A stretch of 37,451 bases of DNA. Source: Dehalococcoidia bacterium (lineage in GTDB: Bacteria; Chloroflexota; Dehalococcoidia; Lucifugimonadales; UBA1127). Each line of letters starts with the position of its first letter. The first letter of the stretch is position 1. The notes under the pieces are model-generated. The model did no database searches. It worked only from the letters and a program-made list of their open reading frames with translations, and was not told where the DNA came from. Shown here piece by piece: positions 9,248-17,312 of the stretch. The position numbers and the translations under genes were made by a program. The stretch is taken from contig JAPYRQ010000017.1 in NCBI GenBank assembly GCA_029936935.1, forward strand, positions 1 to 37,451, in the 5' to 3' direction.

Positions 9248-9278
9248 AGGTTAGCCCTGGACCCATGCTGCGGTTGTC
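9248..9278 (+). repeat. Palindromic repeat family copy at the former 3' end of the Nudix gene
   Basis: AGGTTAGCCCTGGACCCATG followed by CTGCGGTTGTC matches the family (TTAACCCTGGACCCATG at 27181; CGGTTACC tail at 22690 and 32633). It overlaps the TGA at 9279-9277 that ends the original, longer Nudix reading frame, repeating the pattern of copies placed at gene ends. Confidence 0.65.
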
Positions 9279-9384
9279 ATGCCCCTACGCCGGCCTCGTT
9301 CTGAAAAAGGAAGTAGGCCATCTGCAGTGCGGACATGCTTTTGGAGTCCTGTATAGTACCATTACGAATGAGGTGCGGGATATC
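9277..9384 (-). pseudogene. Detached C-terminal part of the Nudix hydrolase gene
   Basis: The frame of the Nudix gene continues past its TAA (9387-9385) for 35 sense codons to a TGA at 9277-9279, beginning DIPHLIRNGTIQDSKS. This reads as the family's usual C-terminal helix region (P-W-x-x-I-x-x-LI-x-x-G-x-IQDAKS). With it the protein would be 186 residues, the normal length for ADP-ribose pyrophosphatases. One substitution in a single codon therefore separates this piece from the gene. No start codon or ribosome site suggests separate translation. Confidence 0.8.
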
Positions 9385-9837
9385 TTACCAGGGAACAGGC
9401 ACCACCTCAATGTCCTCATCTTCATCGGCGGGGAGAGGGTCAGGTCTAAGCTCCGTGGCAAAGAAGGCGTACATATATTCCGTGGAGTAGCCGGGGGCCA
9501 TCCGGAAGCCGTCCATGCGGAGCAGCTTGTCCGAAGCGTGTCCGGTCTCCTCACGCAATTCCCGTCGAGCACCGTCTTCCGGTTCTTCGCCCTGTTCCAA
9601 CCTGCCTGCCCGTGCTTCAAGGAGCATGGCCTCTATCGCCCACCGATACTGGCGCACCAACAACACGTTTCCTGCTGCATCTACGGGCACCAGAACCACA
9701 GCGGCGACGTGATCGACGACCTCTCGGACAGCCTCTATCGACCCGGTTTCCATGTCGACACGGGCGGTATCGCGCCTGACACGAAGAAACGCGCCTTCGT
9801 AGACGCGTTCACTCTTGATGAGTTCCTCTTTAGCCAA
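9385..9837 (-). CDS. Nudix hydrolase (ADP-ribose pyrophosphatase type), truncated by in-frame stop
   Basis: The protein is a Nudix hydrolase of the ADP-ribose pyrophosphatase kind, which splits ADP-ribose or related nucleoside diphosphate derivatives. The Nudix box fits exactly: G-RLEQG-E-EPEDGAR-RELREETG. The family-specific downstream motif is present (GFRMAPGYSTEYMYAF). The protein stops after VVPVPW at 150 residues where relatives continue about 35 residues; the missing part is still in frame at 9277-9384. The catalytic box is intact, but the lost C-terminal helix usually packs in the dimer, so activity is doubtful. It starts 11 bases after nadK, with which it shares a nicotinamide-nucleotide theme. 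A real nonsense mutation or a sequencing/assembly error are both possible. Confidence 0.88.
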   Translation of the reverse strand: MAKEELIKSERVYEGAFLRVRRDTARVDMETGSIEAVREVVDHVAAVVLVPVDAAGNVLLVRQYRWAIEAMLLEARAGRLEQGEEPEDGARRELREETGHASDKLLRMDGFRMAPGYSTEYMYAFFATELRPDPLPADEDEDIEVVPVPW

Positions 9838-9848
9838 GGGGTATCTCC

Positions 9849-10727
9849 TTACTCGCTGGGGGTTGTGCCACCGTTTCGCTGTCGGCGGATTGAGCTAAGT
9901 CGACGTGACAATGCGGATGGCAGTGCGTGGGGGGTGCCCTGACGCAGGAACTTCGCCTTGTGGTGCCCTGATTGCACTCGCACCGTATCGCCCGGGGACA
10001 GGTCAAGGTCCATGTAGCCGTCTACGCTGACCATGGCGTCCTGATCGGCTTCCACCTCTATCTCAACTATCGCGCCTGGGTGCAGCACGATCGCAGCACT
10101 GTCAGCAAGCTGAGGCACCACGGGTTGAACCAATAGCGACGTAGACTCTGCGTACAAAATTGGTCCACCAGCACCCAGGGCGTAGCCGGTACTGCCCGTT
10201 GCTGTGGACACGATGACCGCATCTGCGGCGTAGGCAGCAAGCGAGTAATCATCGACGCGCACCTCGACGTAAACCATGCGCGAGGGTTTGGTGCGGCTTA
10301 CCACGGCATCATTCAGGCCGGTGTAGCTCAGGAGTTTGTCGTTGGTCCGGTTGGCTGGGTGTATCTCAGCCTCCAGCATGGTGCGCTCTTCCATCCACCC
10401 CTCGCCGCTGGCAAAGGAGTTGACGCGGGCAACCGCTTCTTCCGCCGGGAGTTCAGCCATGAAGCCTACACGCCCCAGGTTCACACCCACGATGGGGATG
10501 CCAGCGGGAGCCGCAAGCCTAACGGTACGGAGGATTGTGCCATCGCCGCCAATGGTGATGAAGGTGGAGCAACGCTTGGCCATATCGGCATTGGCGTCCA
10601 GCTCCAGGACGGAACACACCCACGGTTTGTGGTTTTTGCTGAGAGCGTCCACAAGGGTCTTGGCGAGGGGTTCAGCCTCTTCAACCCAGGGACTGTAGAT
10701 GACACCGACCTGTTGGTTCTCTGCCAT
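9849..10727 (-). CDS. nadK: NAD kinase
   Basis: NadK phosphorylates NAD+ to NADP+ in the cytosol. The 292-residue protein has the ATP-binding/catalytic GGDGT motif (FITIGGDGTIL, about residue 58), the GRVGF segment, the NAD-binding pair LND (usually NE) at about residue 140, and the second conserved stretch STATGSTGYALGAGGP. The C-terminal tail is longer and basic (LSRRLSSIRRQR). It lies 91 bases after nuoN on the same strand and just before the Nudix gene. Whether it is transcribed with nuo or from its own promoter is unclear; the gap holds an inverted repeat. Confidence 0.95.
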   Translation of the reverse strand: MAENQQVGVIYSPWVEEAEPLAKTLVDALSKNHKPWVCSVLELDANADMAKRCSTFITIGGDGTILRTVRLAAPAGIPIVGVNLGRVGFMAELPAEEAVARVNSFASGEGWMEERTMLEAEIHPANRTNDKLLSYTGLNDAVVSRTKPSRMVYVEVRVDDYSLAAYAADAVIVSTATGSTGYALGAGGPILYAESTSLLVQPVVPQLADSAAIVLHPGAIVEIEVEADQDAMVSVDGYMDLDLSPGDTVRVQSGHHKAKFLRQGTPHALPSALSRRLSSIRRQRNGGTTPSE

Positions 10728-10753
10728 GACGTTCGGAGGCTCCTAGCTAGTGC

Positions 10754-10790
10754 TGATATGCCAGGTAATTGCTATGCACATAGCATATCA
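10754..10790. other. Nested inverted repeats between nuoN and nadK
   Basis: TGATATGC (10754-10761) pairs with GCATATCA (10783-10790) over a 21-nt interior. A second hairpin, GCTATG-CA-CATAGC (10771-10784), overlaps the right arm, so only one of the two structures can be fully formed. The element lies in the nadK leader. No T-run is present, so a terminator is unlikely; an operator or a leader switch is possible but unproven. Confidence 0.4.
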
Positions 10791-10818
10791 CGGTGACCAG
10801 AATGTAGGTGTTGGGGGC

Positions 10819-12336
10819 CTAGAATATCGTTTGGACAGCCCTATTGGCCACTTCAAGCAGCCCCTGGGGCCACACGCCCAACGCAACCACGGCCACCGCA
10901 GTCACCGCCACGGAGATGTCCAACGGAATGACACGGACAGAGCGTTCATCGTCCTTGGGTTCGGCCAGGTACATCACTCGTATCACACGCAGGTAGAAGT
11001 ACGCTGAGACGACGCTGTTCACAGCGCCCAGGGCCACCAACCATGCCAGGTCAGCCTTGATTGCCGCGCCGAACACGAACAGCTTGGCCATGAACCCCAC
11101 GGTTGGTGGGATGCCTGTTAGCGACAGCAGGGCGATGGTGAGCGCCAGCGCCAGCCACGGAGCGCGTTTACCCATGCCTGCGAAGCTATCGATGAGTTCA
11201 CTGCGAGTGCGGTCCATGATTGCGATGACAGCGAAGAAAGCGGCCAGGTTGGTCACTGCATAGGCACCCAGGTAGAAGAGGAGCGTTTCAGAACCCAGGG
11301 AGACGTCGTCCTCCGTCCGAGAGGCCACAGCCGCCAGCCCTACCAGCATGTACCCGGCGTGGGCGATGGTGCTGTAGGCCAGCATCCGTTTGATGTTGGT
11401 CTGCGCGATGGCCACCAGGTTACCGATGGTCATGGAGATTGCGGCTATCACTGCGAAGAGGATAGCCCAATCGACTTCCAGTGGCTGAAAGGCCGTGGAG
11501 AATACACGGATTATGACGGCAAAGCCCGCTGCTTTGCTCGCCACAGACAGGAACGCGGTCACAGGAACGGGTGAGCCCTCATAAACATCGGGTACCCACC
11601 CCTGGAACGGCACCGCTGCGATCTTGAACCCGAAGCCTGCCACCATCAGCACGATGCCCACGGCCAGCAAAGGACCACCGAAATCACCTGCGCCACTTGT
11701 CGCGGCGTTGCCAATTACCACGGCCATCGATTCAAGGTTGGTGCTGCCGGTGAAGGCGAAGGTGAGGGTCATGCCGTAGAGCAGTATTGCCGATGCTATA
11801 GCACCGAGCACTAGGTACTTCAACCCGGCCTCGGACGAGCGGCGGTCGCCACCAAAGGCAGCCAGTGCGACCAGTGGCAGCGTGGACAGTTCTAGGGCAA
11901 CGTAGAGGGTTATCAACTCGGTGCCAGCAGCCATCAGCATCATACCAACGGCGGAGAACATGATCAGGACATGGAACTCGCCTCGACGTTCCGAAAAGCG
12001 CTCAACGTATCCGTAGGAAGACATCAGTACGAGGCCGACGCTGCCGATGAAGATGAACTTGAAGAACAAGGCAAACCGGTCCACCGCGAGGGTCCCGTAG
12101 AGGGTTGGGATGGACACATCCGCCTTCTCGCCCACCTGCGGGTCAAGGAGGCTCCACCAATCGGCAATCTCTCCCCACAGCAGCACGGTGAAGAAGAGCG
12201 GGATAGCCAATCCTACTACCGCTACAGACGGCACCAGTTTCCTGGGGCCATTGAGCGCATCAGCAAGTACCACCATGAACGCCACGGCGGCCAAGCTGAT
12301 TTCCGGCGATAGGAGATAAAGATCGTGGGGGGTCAT
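10819..12336 (-). CDS. nuoN: NADH-quinone oxidoreductase subunit N
   Basis: NuoN is one of three antiporter-like proton-pumping membrane subunits of complex I. The 505-residue protein has about 14 hydrophobic segments and the family core, with the conserved Glu of helix 5 (LYVALELSTLPLVAL), the Lys-bearing segment GLKYLVLGAIASAILLYG, and the loop FKIAAVPFQGWVPDVYEGSP. It is the last nuo gene. The 82-base gap from nuoM carries a CGACAAGCTCAGGG repeat. Confidence 0.96.
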   Translation of the reverse strand: MTPHDLYLLSPEISLAAVAFMVVLADALNGPRKLVPSVAVVGLAIPLFFTVLLWGEIADWWSLLDPQVGEKADVSIPTLYGTLAVDRFALFFKFIFIGSVGLVLMSSYGYVERFSERRGEFHVLIMFSAVGMMLMAAGTELITLYVALELSTLPLVALAAFGGDRRSSEAGLKYLVLGAIASAILLYGMTLTFAFTGSTNLESMAVVIGNAATSGAGDFGGPLLAVGIVLMVAGFGFKIAAVPFQGWVPDVYEGSPVPVTAFLSVASKAAGFAVIIRVFSTAFQPLEVDWAILFAVIAAISMTIGNLVAIAQTNIKRMLAYSTIAHAGYMLVGLAAVASRTEDDVSLGSETLLFYLGAYAVTNLAAFFAVIAIMDRTRSELIDSFAGMGKRAPWLALALTIALLSLTGIPPTVGFMAKLFVFGAAIKADLAWLVALGAVNSVVSAYFYLRVIRVMYLAEPKDDERSVRVIPLDISVAVTAVAVVALGVWPQGLLEVANRAVQTIF

Positions 12337-12362
12337 GCTTCCCCTCGATCATGTACCGGCAC

Positions 12363-12388
12363 GTCCTTCGACAAGCTCAGGGTGGCTG
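12363..12388 (+). repeat. Copy of the CTTCGACAAGCTCAGG dispersed repeat
   Basis: GTCCTTCGACAAGCTCAGGG lies between nuoM and nuoN. CTTCGACAAGCTCAGG is a short repeat known to be scattered through intergenic regions of many bacterial genomes. It shares 14 identical bases (CGACAAGCTCAGGG) with the copy inside trpE at 30115-30146, in the same orientation on the plus strand. Confidence 0.75.
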
Positions 12389-12418
12389 TTCTTTTGTAGT
12401 CGCGGTTCAGGATATTGA

Positions 12419-13891
12419 TCATCCCATCAACCTCGGGAAGAAATCGTTGATGCCAGCTTTGAAGACATCGCTCAGAATAGCAGGGTAGATGCCCACGATG
12501 AGAATGGCTGCGATAAGCAACACCGGGGCAACGGCCTCTACAGCCGAGACATCGGTCAGGTGCGCCCATCGCTCTCGTGGTGGCCCGAACAACGTCCGCT
12601 GGACCATCCACAACACGTAGCCCGCCGCCAGCAGCACGCCTACGGTGGACAGAGCGGTTATGACTCCGTGGGCCGGGAAGGTGCCCAAGAATATCATGAT
12701 CTCTGCCGCAAACCCGGCGGTGCCCGGTAGCCCCAACGCTGCCAGCCCGGCAATCATGAAGGCGATTGCAGCTATGGGCATCCTGGTTGCCAGCCCACCC
12801 AGGTCAGGGATGTGTCTTGTGTGCGCTTTGTCGTAAATCACGCCAACCATGACGAAGAGCAGGCCGGTGATGACGCCGTGGGTGAACATCTGCATAGCCG
12901 CGCCGGTCAGTCCGATAGGCGTCAGGTTGCCAGCCGTTGCGCCAATGGACGCGATGCCCAGCAACACGAACCCCATGTGGCTCACGCTGCTGTTGGCCAC
13001 CAATCGTTTGAGATCGCTCTGTCGGAAGGTCACCATAGCCCCGTAGAGGATGCTGATCACCGCCAGGATAGCCATAGGTATGGCTGCATTCACTGCTACA
13101 TCAGGGAACATGGACACGTTGATGCGGATGAGGCCGTAGCCACCCATCTTTAACAACACGCCGGCCAGCATCACGCTGACTGCCGTCGGTGCATCGGTAT
13201 GCGCGTCCGGAAGCCACGTGTGGACAGGCCAGATGGGCAACTTGATAGCAAATCCAATGAAGAATAAGGCGAACACCAACTGGCTTGGTAATAATAGATC
13301 GCTGAGATCCATCCCTACGAGTTGGGTCATATCGAAGGTGTTCACGGAGAAGAACACCGTAAGCAGTGCCACCAACATGAACGCGCTGCCCGTGAAGGTG
13401 AACAGCAGGAACTTCATCGCCGAATATTCTTTGCGGCCACTGCCCCAAATCGAGATGAGGAAGAACATCGGGATGAGCTCAAGTTCCCAGAAGATGAAGA
13501 AGAGGATGAAGTCCTGAGCAGCAAAGACGCCCATCACTGCCGTCTGCAGCACCAACAACCAGGCGAAGTATTCTTTATGTCGAGTGGCAACGCTCCAGGA
13601 ACTGTAGATAGCCGCCAACCCCAGCAGGCCAGTCAGCAGAATCAGCGGCGCACTCAGTCCGTCAATCGCCAGGTGGTACTGGATGTCCATCAGCGGAACC
13701 CAATCAAACTGTTGGGTAAGCTGGAACCCGGCGGCAGTATGGTCGTATTGAGCGAAGACGATGATGGACAGCACGAACTCGGCGATGCCGATGCCCGCAA
13801 CAAACCACTTCATACCCCTTGGGTTATCCCCAAGGAGCGCAATGATGCCAATAGCACCTGCCAACGGCAAAAAGACGACTGCCGTTAGCAT
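12419..13891 (-). CDS. nuoM: NADH-quinone oxidoreductase subunit M
   Basis: NuoM is the second antiporter-like proton-pumping subunit of complex I. The 490-residue protein is strongly hydrophobic. It has the helix-5 Glu in FFIFWELELIPMFFLI, the conserved Lys/His segment FAIKLPIWPVHTWLPDAHTDAP, and the downstream KMGGYGLIRINVSMFPD and NSSVSHMGFVLLG motifs. Order L-M-N is standard. The gap of 202 bases between it and nuoL carries repeat elements. Confidence 0.96.
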   Translation of the reverse strand: MLTAVVFLPLAGAIGIIALLGDNPRGMKWFVAGIGIAEFVLSIIVFAQYDHTAAGFQLTQQFDWVPLMDIQYHLAIDGLSAPLILLTGLLGLAAIYSSWSVATRHKEYFAWLLVLQTAVMGVFAAQDFILFFIFWELELIPMFFLISIWGSGRKEYSAMKFLLFTFTGSAFMLVALLTVFFSVNTFDMTQLVGMDLSDLLLPSQLVFALFFIGFAIKLPIWPVHTWLPDAHTDAPTAVSVMLAGVLLKMGGYGLIRINVSMFPDVAVNAAIPMAILAVISILYGAMVTFRQSDLKRLVANSSVSHMGFVLLGIASIGATAGNLTPIGLTGAAMQMFTHGVITGLLFVMVGVIYDKAHTRHIPDLGGLATRMPIAAIAFMIAGLAALGLPGTAGFAAEIMIFLGTFPAHGVITALSTVGVLLAAGYVLWMVQRTLFGPPRERWAHLTDVSAVEAVAPVLLIAAILIVGIYPAILSDVFKAGINDFFPRLMG

Positions 13892-13947
13892 CTATTCTGC
13901 CTCTCGAACCTGTTCGTCAAGTTGTAACCTTTCATTTGTCGGGGGCA

Positions 13948-14044
13948 CTCTTTTTAGCCGGGGACACGTCCCCCGGAACCCCATTGGTCCGTTATGCCGG
14001 GAACACATTTCCCAGATCCCTTTGCCAGAGGGGAACCCCTCTGG
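13948..14044 (+). repeat. Multi-hairpin repeat element, copy 1 (nuoL-nuoM gap)
   Basis: The element begins TTTTTAGCCGGGGACACGTC and contains three hairpins: CCGGGGA-CACG-TCCCC (13958-13973), GGGAA-CACAT-TTCCC (13999-14013) and CCAGAGGG-GAAC-CCCTCTGG (14025-14044). The first 35 bases match the copy at 16320-16388 almost exactly (core GGGGACACGTCCCCCGG identical). The second hairpin has the same CACAT loop but different stem bases. Confidence 0.7.
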
Positions 14045-14074
14045 ACTCCCCAAACGAGCTGGGCCCGTAACTTA

Positions 14075-14093
14075 GGTCCAGGGCTAGCCTTGG
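14075..14093 (-). repeat. Palindromic repeat family copy abutting the nuoL stop
   Basis: On the minus strand the sequence reads CCAAGGCTAGCCCTGGACC, matching the family core GGCTAGCCCTGGACC. It begins directly after the nuoL stop codon (14096-14094), like other copies that sit on gene 3' ends. Confidence 0.65.
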
Positions 14094-16100
14094 TTATCGA
14101 ATGAGATATATCAACAGCATGATTACCGCACCAGCGGTGAACACGCTTCCGTATGCCTGAACCTGTCCGTTTTGTATTGCCGCAATCCCGCGGCCGATAT
14201 TGCGCCCAACCCAGCCGATGTTGTCGGACACGCCGTCTACAAACACCCTATCGAACCAGTCCAGCAGGCCAGCGCCGTATCGATAGAAGACCTGACCGAC
14301 GATGAACCTCTCATACAGGTCGTCCATGTAGTACTTGCGCATGGTCAGTTGGTAGAGTGGCTTGAACGTCAAACGCTCAGGAGCAATCTTGCCCGCCGCG
14401 TAGGTGGCCCAGGCCAACCCCACTCCTGTCAGTGCAAGGATGATGGAGAGAATCGCCACCCACCCGATGAACTCAGGCGTCTCCGCGTGACCCAACGGCG
14501 CTACAAGGAACTCGCTAATCCAGTGCTTGGGGATGGTAAACAGCTTGAATGGCGCGTTTGCAACAAACCCAGACACCACCGCCAGCACAGCCAAAGCGCC
14601 CATAGGTAGAATCATCACCAATGGCGATTCAGCCATGTGGGCGTGACCGCCTTCCGCTATTTTCTCTTCTTCGTCGGCGGTCAGCACCATCTCGCTATCA
14701 GGCAATGCAACAGCTTCAGCCTTCTTTTCAACGCCGCCACGGAACTCACCGTGGAAGGTCATGAACAACGCCCGGAAGATATAGAACGCCGTCATGAAGG
14801 CCGCAGCCATCGCGAGGACGAACACCAATCGACTCACGAAGTCACCGTTGTGGAACGCCTCTGCCAGAATCTCGTCCTTGCTCCAGAACCCTGCAAGCGG
14901 GAATATCCCCGCCAGGCTTAACGATGCAACGACAAACATGCCGTAGGTCCAGGGCTGCACCTTGCGGAGGCCACCCATGAATCGCATATCGAAGGTGCCA
15001 ACCACGTGGTTGACACTACCGGCGCCCAGGAAGAGCAGCGCCTTGAAAAACGCATGGTTGAACAGATGGAACACCGCAGCGGTGTACGCGCCGATTCCCA
15101 GGGCCAGCATCATGTAGCCAAGCTGGCTGATGGTGGAGTAGGCCACCACACGCTTGATGTCGTTGCTGGTCATTGCCATCGTCGCGGCAAAGACCGTCGT
15201 GATACCGCCAGTGATGGCCACCAAGTTCATCGCGGATTCAGATCCCTCGAACACCGGGAACATCCTGGCGACCAGGAACACGCCCGCCGCGACCATTGTT
15301 GCCGCATGGATGAGCGCACTGACGGGGGTTGGGCCCTCCATCGCGTCGGGTAACCAGACATGCAACGGGAACTGGGCCGATTTACCCACAGCGCCGGCAA
15401 AGAACCCTATGGCCAACCAGGTAAGCGCCGTTGTGCCGAGCAAGCCAGCTCCGGCAGCTACGTAAATGTCGTTGATATTGAAAGAGTTCAAACCTGAGTT
15501 GCTAAAGACGTCCTGATGGAAGAAGAGGTACAGAATCGCGATGAGGAAACCTAAATCGCCAAGTCGCGTAACCAGGAACGCCTTCATGGCCGCTCGTGCC
15601 GCCGAGGGCCTGTGGTACCAGAACCCGATGAGCAGGTACGACGAGAGGCCTACAAGCTCCCAGAACACGAACATCTGCAGGATGCTGCTAGCGAGTACCA
15701 GTCCCAACATGGAAGCGGTGAAAAGCGACATGTAGGCGTAGTAGCGGGCATATCCGGCATCGCCCTTCATGTATGCCTGGGAATAGACCTGGACTGCCAG
15801 ACTGACACCCGTGACCACCACCAGCATGATGGCTGTCAGGGAGTTCATCAAGATGCCGATGCGTATCTCAAGGTTCCCAACAGTCAGCCATTCATGGGAG
15901 TCATAACCGATAGCCTGATCGTGACCGGTAGTCGACTTCAATGCCCAGAGCGACAGGGCGAAGGCACCGCCGATTGCGCCGATGGTGAGATAACCCGCCA
16001 GCTCACTTCGGTTGTTCAGGAACGGGCGTATCACCAGGGCAATAAGAACAAAGGACGCCATTGGTAGGAAGAAGATAGCCCAGGCAGCTGATTCCCACAT
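14094..16100 (-). CDS. nuoL: NADH-quinone oxidoreductase subunit L
   Basis: NuoL is the distal antiporter-like proton-pumping subunit of complex I and carries the long lateral helix. The 668-residue protein has the conserved helix-5 Glu in FVFWELVGLSSYLLIGFW, the proton-channel loop KSAQFPLHVWLPDAMEGPTP, and SALIHAATMVAAGVFLVAR. A charged loop (ADEEEKIAEGGHAHM, about residue 470) precedes the final helices. The ATG has AGGA 9 bases upstream and lies one base after the stop of the 64-codon gene, indicating translational coupling to that foreign-looking neighbour. Two repeat elements follow its 3' end. Confidence 0.96.
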   Translation of the reverse strand: MWESAAWAIFFLPMASFVLIALVIRPFLNNRSELAGYLTIGAIGGAFALSLWALKSTTGHDQAIGYDSHEWLTVGNLEIRIGILMNSLTAIMLVVVTGVSLAVQVYSQAYMKGDAGYARYYAYMSLFTASMLGLVLASSILQMFVFWELVGLSSYLLIGFWYHRPSAARAAMKAFLVTRLGDLGFLIAILYLFFHQDVFSNSGLNSFNINDIYVAAGAGLLGTTALTWLAIGFFAGAVGKSAQFPLHVWLPDAMEGPTPVSALIHAATMVAAGVFLVARMFPVFEGSESAMNLVAITGGITTVFAATMAMTSNDIKRVVAYSTISQLGYMMLALGIGAYTAAVFHLFNHAFFKALLFLGAGSVNHVVGTFDMRFMGGLRKVQPWTYGMFVVASLSLAGIFPLAGFWSKDEILAEAFHNGDFVSRLVFVLAMAAAFMTAFYIFRALFMTFHGEFRGGVEKKAEAVALPDSEMVLTADEEEKIAEGGHAHMAESPLVMILPMGALAVLAVVSGFVANAPFKLFTIPKHWISEFLVAPLGHAETPEFIGWVAILSIILALTGVGLAWATYAAGKIAPERLTFKPLYQLTMRKYYMDDLYERFIVGQVFYRYGAGLLDWFDRVFVDGVSDNIGWVGRNIGRGIAAIQNGQVQAYGSVFTAGAVIMLLIYLIR

Positions 16101-16101
16101 A

Positions 16102-16296
16102 CTACAGCTTCCTCAGTATCTCTTCGGCCACGTGTTCACGGCCTTTGGGTACGTAGACAATGAATGGAACGGTCTCACTCCAACTCAAGATATCGCCTTC
16201 CGGCAGGATACGGCTGGGCAGACCTTCAGACTCGAAGGTATCCTTCCACATCTCTGCCATCATCAGGCTTGGAACTTTTTTGAACTCAACCCACAT
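16102..16296 (-). CDS. Small DUF2007-like protein between the methyltransferase and nuoL
   Basis: This 64-residue protein begins MWVEFKKVPSLMMAEMWKD and ends in a charged helix (GREHVAEEILRKL). The pattern (MW-x-V/F-x-x-V-x-x-x-x-x-A-x-x-W-K/R plus a short beta-rich centre) resembles the DUF2007 'putative signal transducing' mini-proteins. I judge this by eye only and have not confirmed it. The ORF is supported by AGGA 4 bases before its ATG and by one-base spacing to nuoL. It has no membrane segment and no cysteine. Role unknown; its place inside the nuo operon suggests co-expression with complex I. Confidence 0.65.
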   Translation of the reverse strand: MWVEFKKVPSLMMAEMWKDTFESEGLPSRILPEGDILSWSETVPFIVYVPKGREHVAEEILRKL

Positions 16297-16319
16297 AGTG
16301 TCCTTTTAGCTTGACCGGG

Positions 16320-16388
16320 TCTTTTTTAACTGGGGACACGTCCCCCGGGAGCCCCCTTTGGCCTGCCCTAATTGGAAGCACATCTTCC
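16320..16388 (+). repeat. Multi-hairpin repeat element, copy 2 (downstream of methyltransferase gene)
   Basis: The element begins TTTTTTAACTGGGGACACGT and has two hairpins: GGGGA-CACG-TCCCC (16332-16345) and GGAAG-CACAT-CTTCC (16374-16388). It matches copy 1 at 13948-14013 in order, spacing and loop sequence. The stem bases of hairpin 2 differ in compensating pairs. It lies directly after the inserted methyltransferase gene. Confidence 0.7.
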
Positions 16389-16407
16389 ATCGTCACTTGG
16401 GGCGCTT

Positions 16408-17277
16408 TCATGCAAAATAGCCAGCACAATACAAAATCGCAACACTGACACTCGCCTCGGGGTCATAAACCGTTAGCTCTTCAATTTTCAAACCATGCGA
16501 TTTAAGTTTGACTTGGTAAGAATGGTTAAACGCCATACGTCCCCTTCTAGTTGAACGTTCCGCGTTTTTAAATCTGAATATACTCAGGTCGACCGGCTCA
16601 ATGAATGCCAGGGCTTTTGCACCACAGCTCTCAACTTTTCTAATAAACGTGTCAAGCTCTTCTTCCACGAAGTACTCGGCCGTCCCGCAGGTAAACACCA
16701 AATCTGGGCGCACTTCCTCAAGAATATCGGAAGTCAGGATGTCCGCAGCCATGAACTTCATGTTGGTTTGGGAGCTAAAACGTTCCGTGTTCTGCTCTAA
16801 GGTGTGCTCGTTCAAATCAACACCACAAAGAGTTACAGAGGACTCCACCTTCGGTAGTAAGGCCCAAAGATCTGCGCCTCCGGCACATCCAACCTGGAGT
16901 ATTGAAGTTGCACCCACTGAGGATGCCACAGTTGATATCCAATCCATCTCTCGATTCCGAGCTACCTCTCTTGTATCATGATCCACCCGATCATGGTACA
17001 AATCACACCATGTATCTCCCGCTTCGTGGTTGCCAACAATCCCGGTTCGATTCTTGGGTACATTCAAATAGAACAGAAAGTCTAAGAAAAAAGACCGAAA
17101 GCTTGCTTCAACCAACCCTGTAGGTTTCCCCGACAACAAACGCATCATATATACTTCTTTGCGAAATCCTGCCGCGTACGCTATAGCTCCCGGTGTCCAA
17201 ATAATCAGAACGACCAACGGTTTGACCGTGTACCGTATGATTGGCAAATTCAAAAACGCTCTAACCAATTTCTTCAT
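16408..17277 (-). CDS. Class I SAM-dependent methyltransferase-like protein inserted in the nuo operon
   Basis: The 289-residue protein has a Rossmann-type methyltransferase core in its C-terminal two thirds: motif I ILQVGCAGGADLWALL (about residue 127), motif II CGVDLNEHTLEQN, a motif near MAADILTSDI and motif IV PDLVFTCGTAEYF. The N-terminus is hydrophobic and basic (about 40 residues), perhaps a membrane-associated segment. The substrate is unknown. Lines I counted in the gene are 38-47% GC against about 63% in a nuoL line, and it separates nuoK from nuoL where the operon is normally continuous. Both facts suggest transfer. The ATG has only a weak ribosome site. It resembles methyltransferases of surface-polysaccharide loci in general form, but this is a guess. 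Confidence 0.75.
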   Translation of the reverse strand: MKKLVRAFLNLPIIRYTVKPLVVLIIWTPGAIAYAAGFRKEVYMMRLLSGKPTGLVEASFRSFFLDFLFYLNVPKNRTGIVGNHEAGDTWCDLYHDRVDHDTREVARNREMDWISTVASSVGATSILQVGCAGGADLWALLPKVESSVTLCGVDLNEHTLEQNTERFSSQTNMKFMAADILTSDILEEVRPDLVFTCGTAEYFVEEELDTFIRKVESCGAKALAFIEPVDLSIFRFKNAERSTRRGRMAFNHSYQVKLKSHGLKIEELTVYDPEASVSVAILYCAGYFA

Positions 17278-17312
17278 TAAATCTCATGGATCCAGTACAA
17301 GTTAATTTCTGC

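Noticed and set aside
9385-9387. Programmed readthrough or recoding of the Nudix TAA
   Set aside because: TAA is the codon least prone to readthrough, no stimulatory structure is evident, and simple mutation or sequencing error explains it.
9265-9942. 225-codon plus-strand ORF over Nudix and nadK
   Set aside because: It overlaps two real genes on the other strand; its product is Cys/His-rich without a known pattern and there is no ribosome site.
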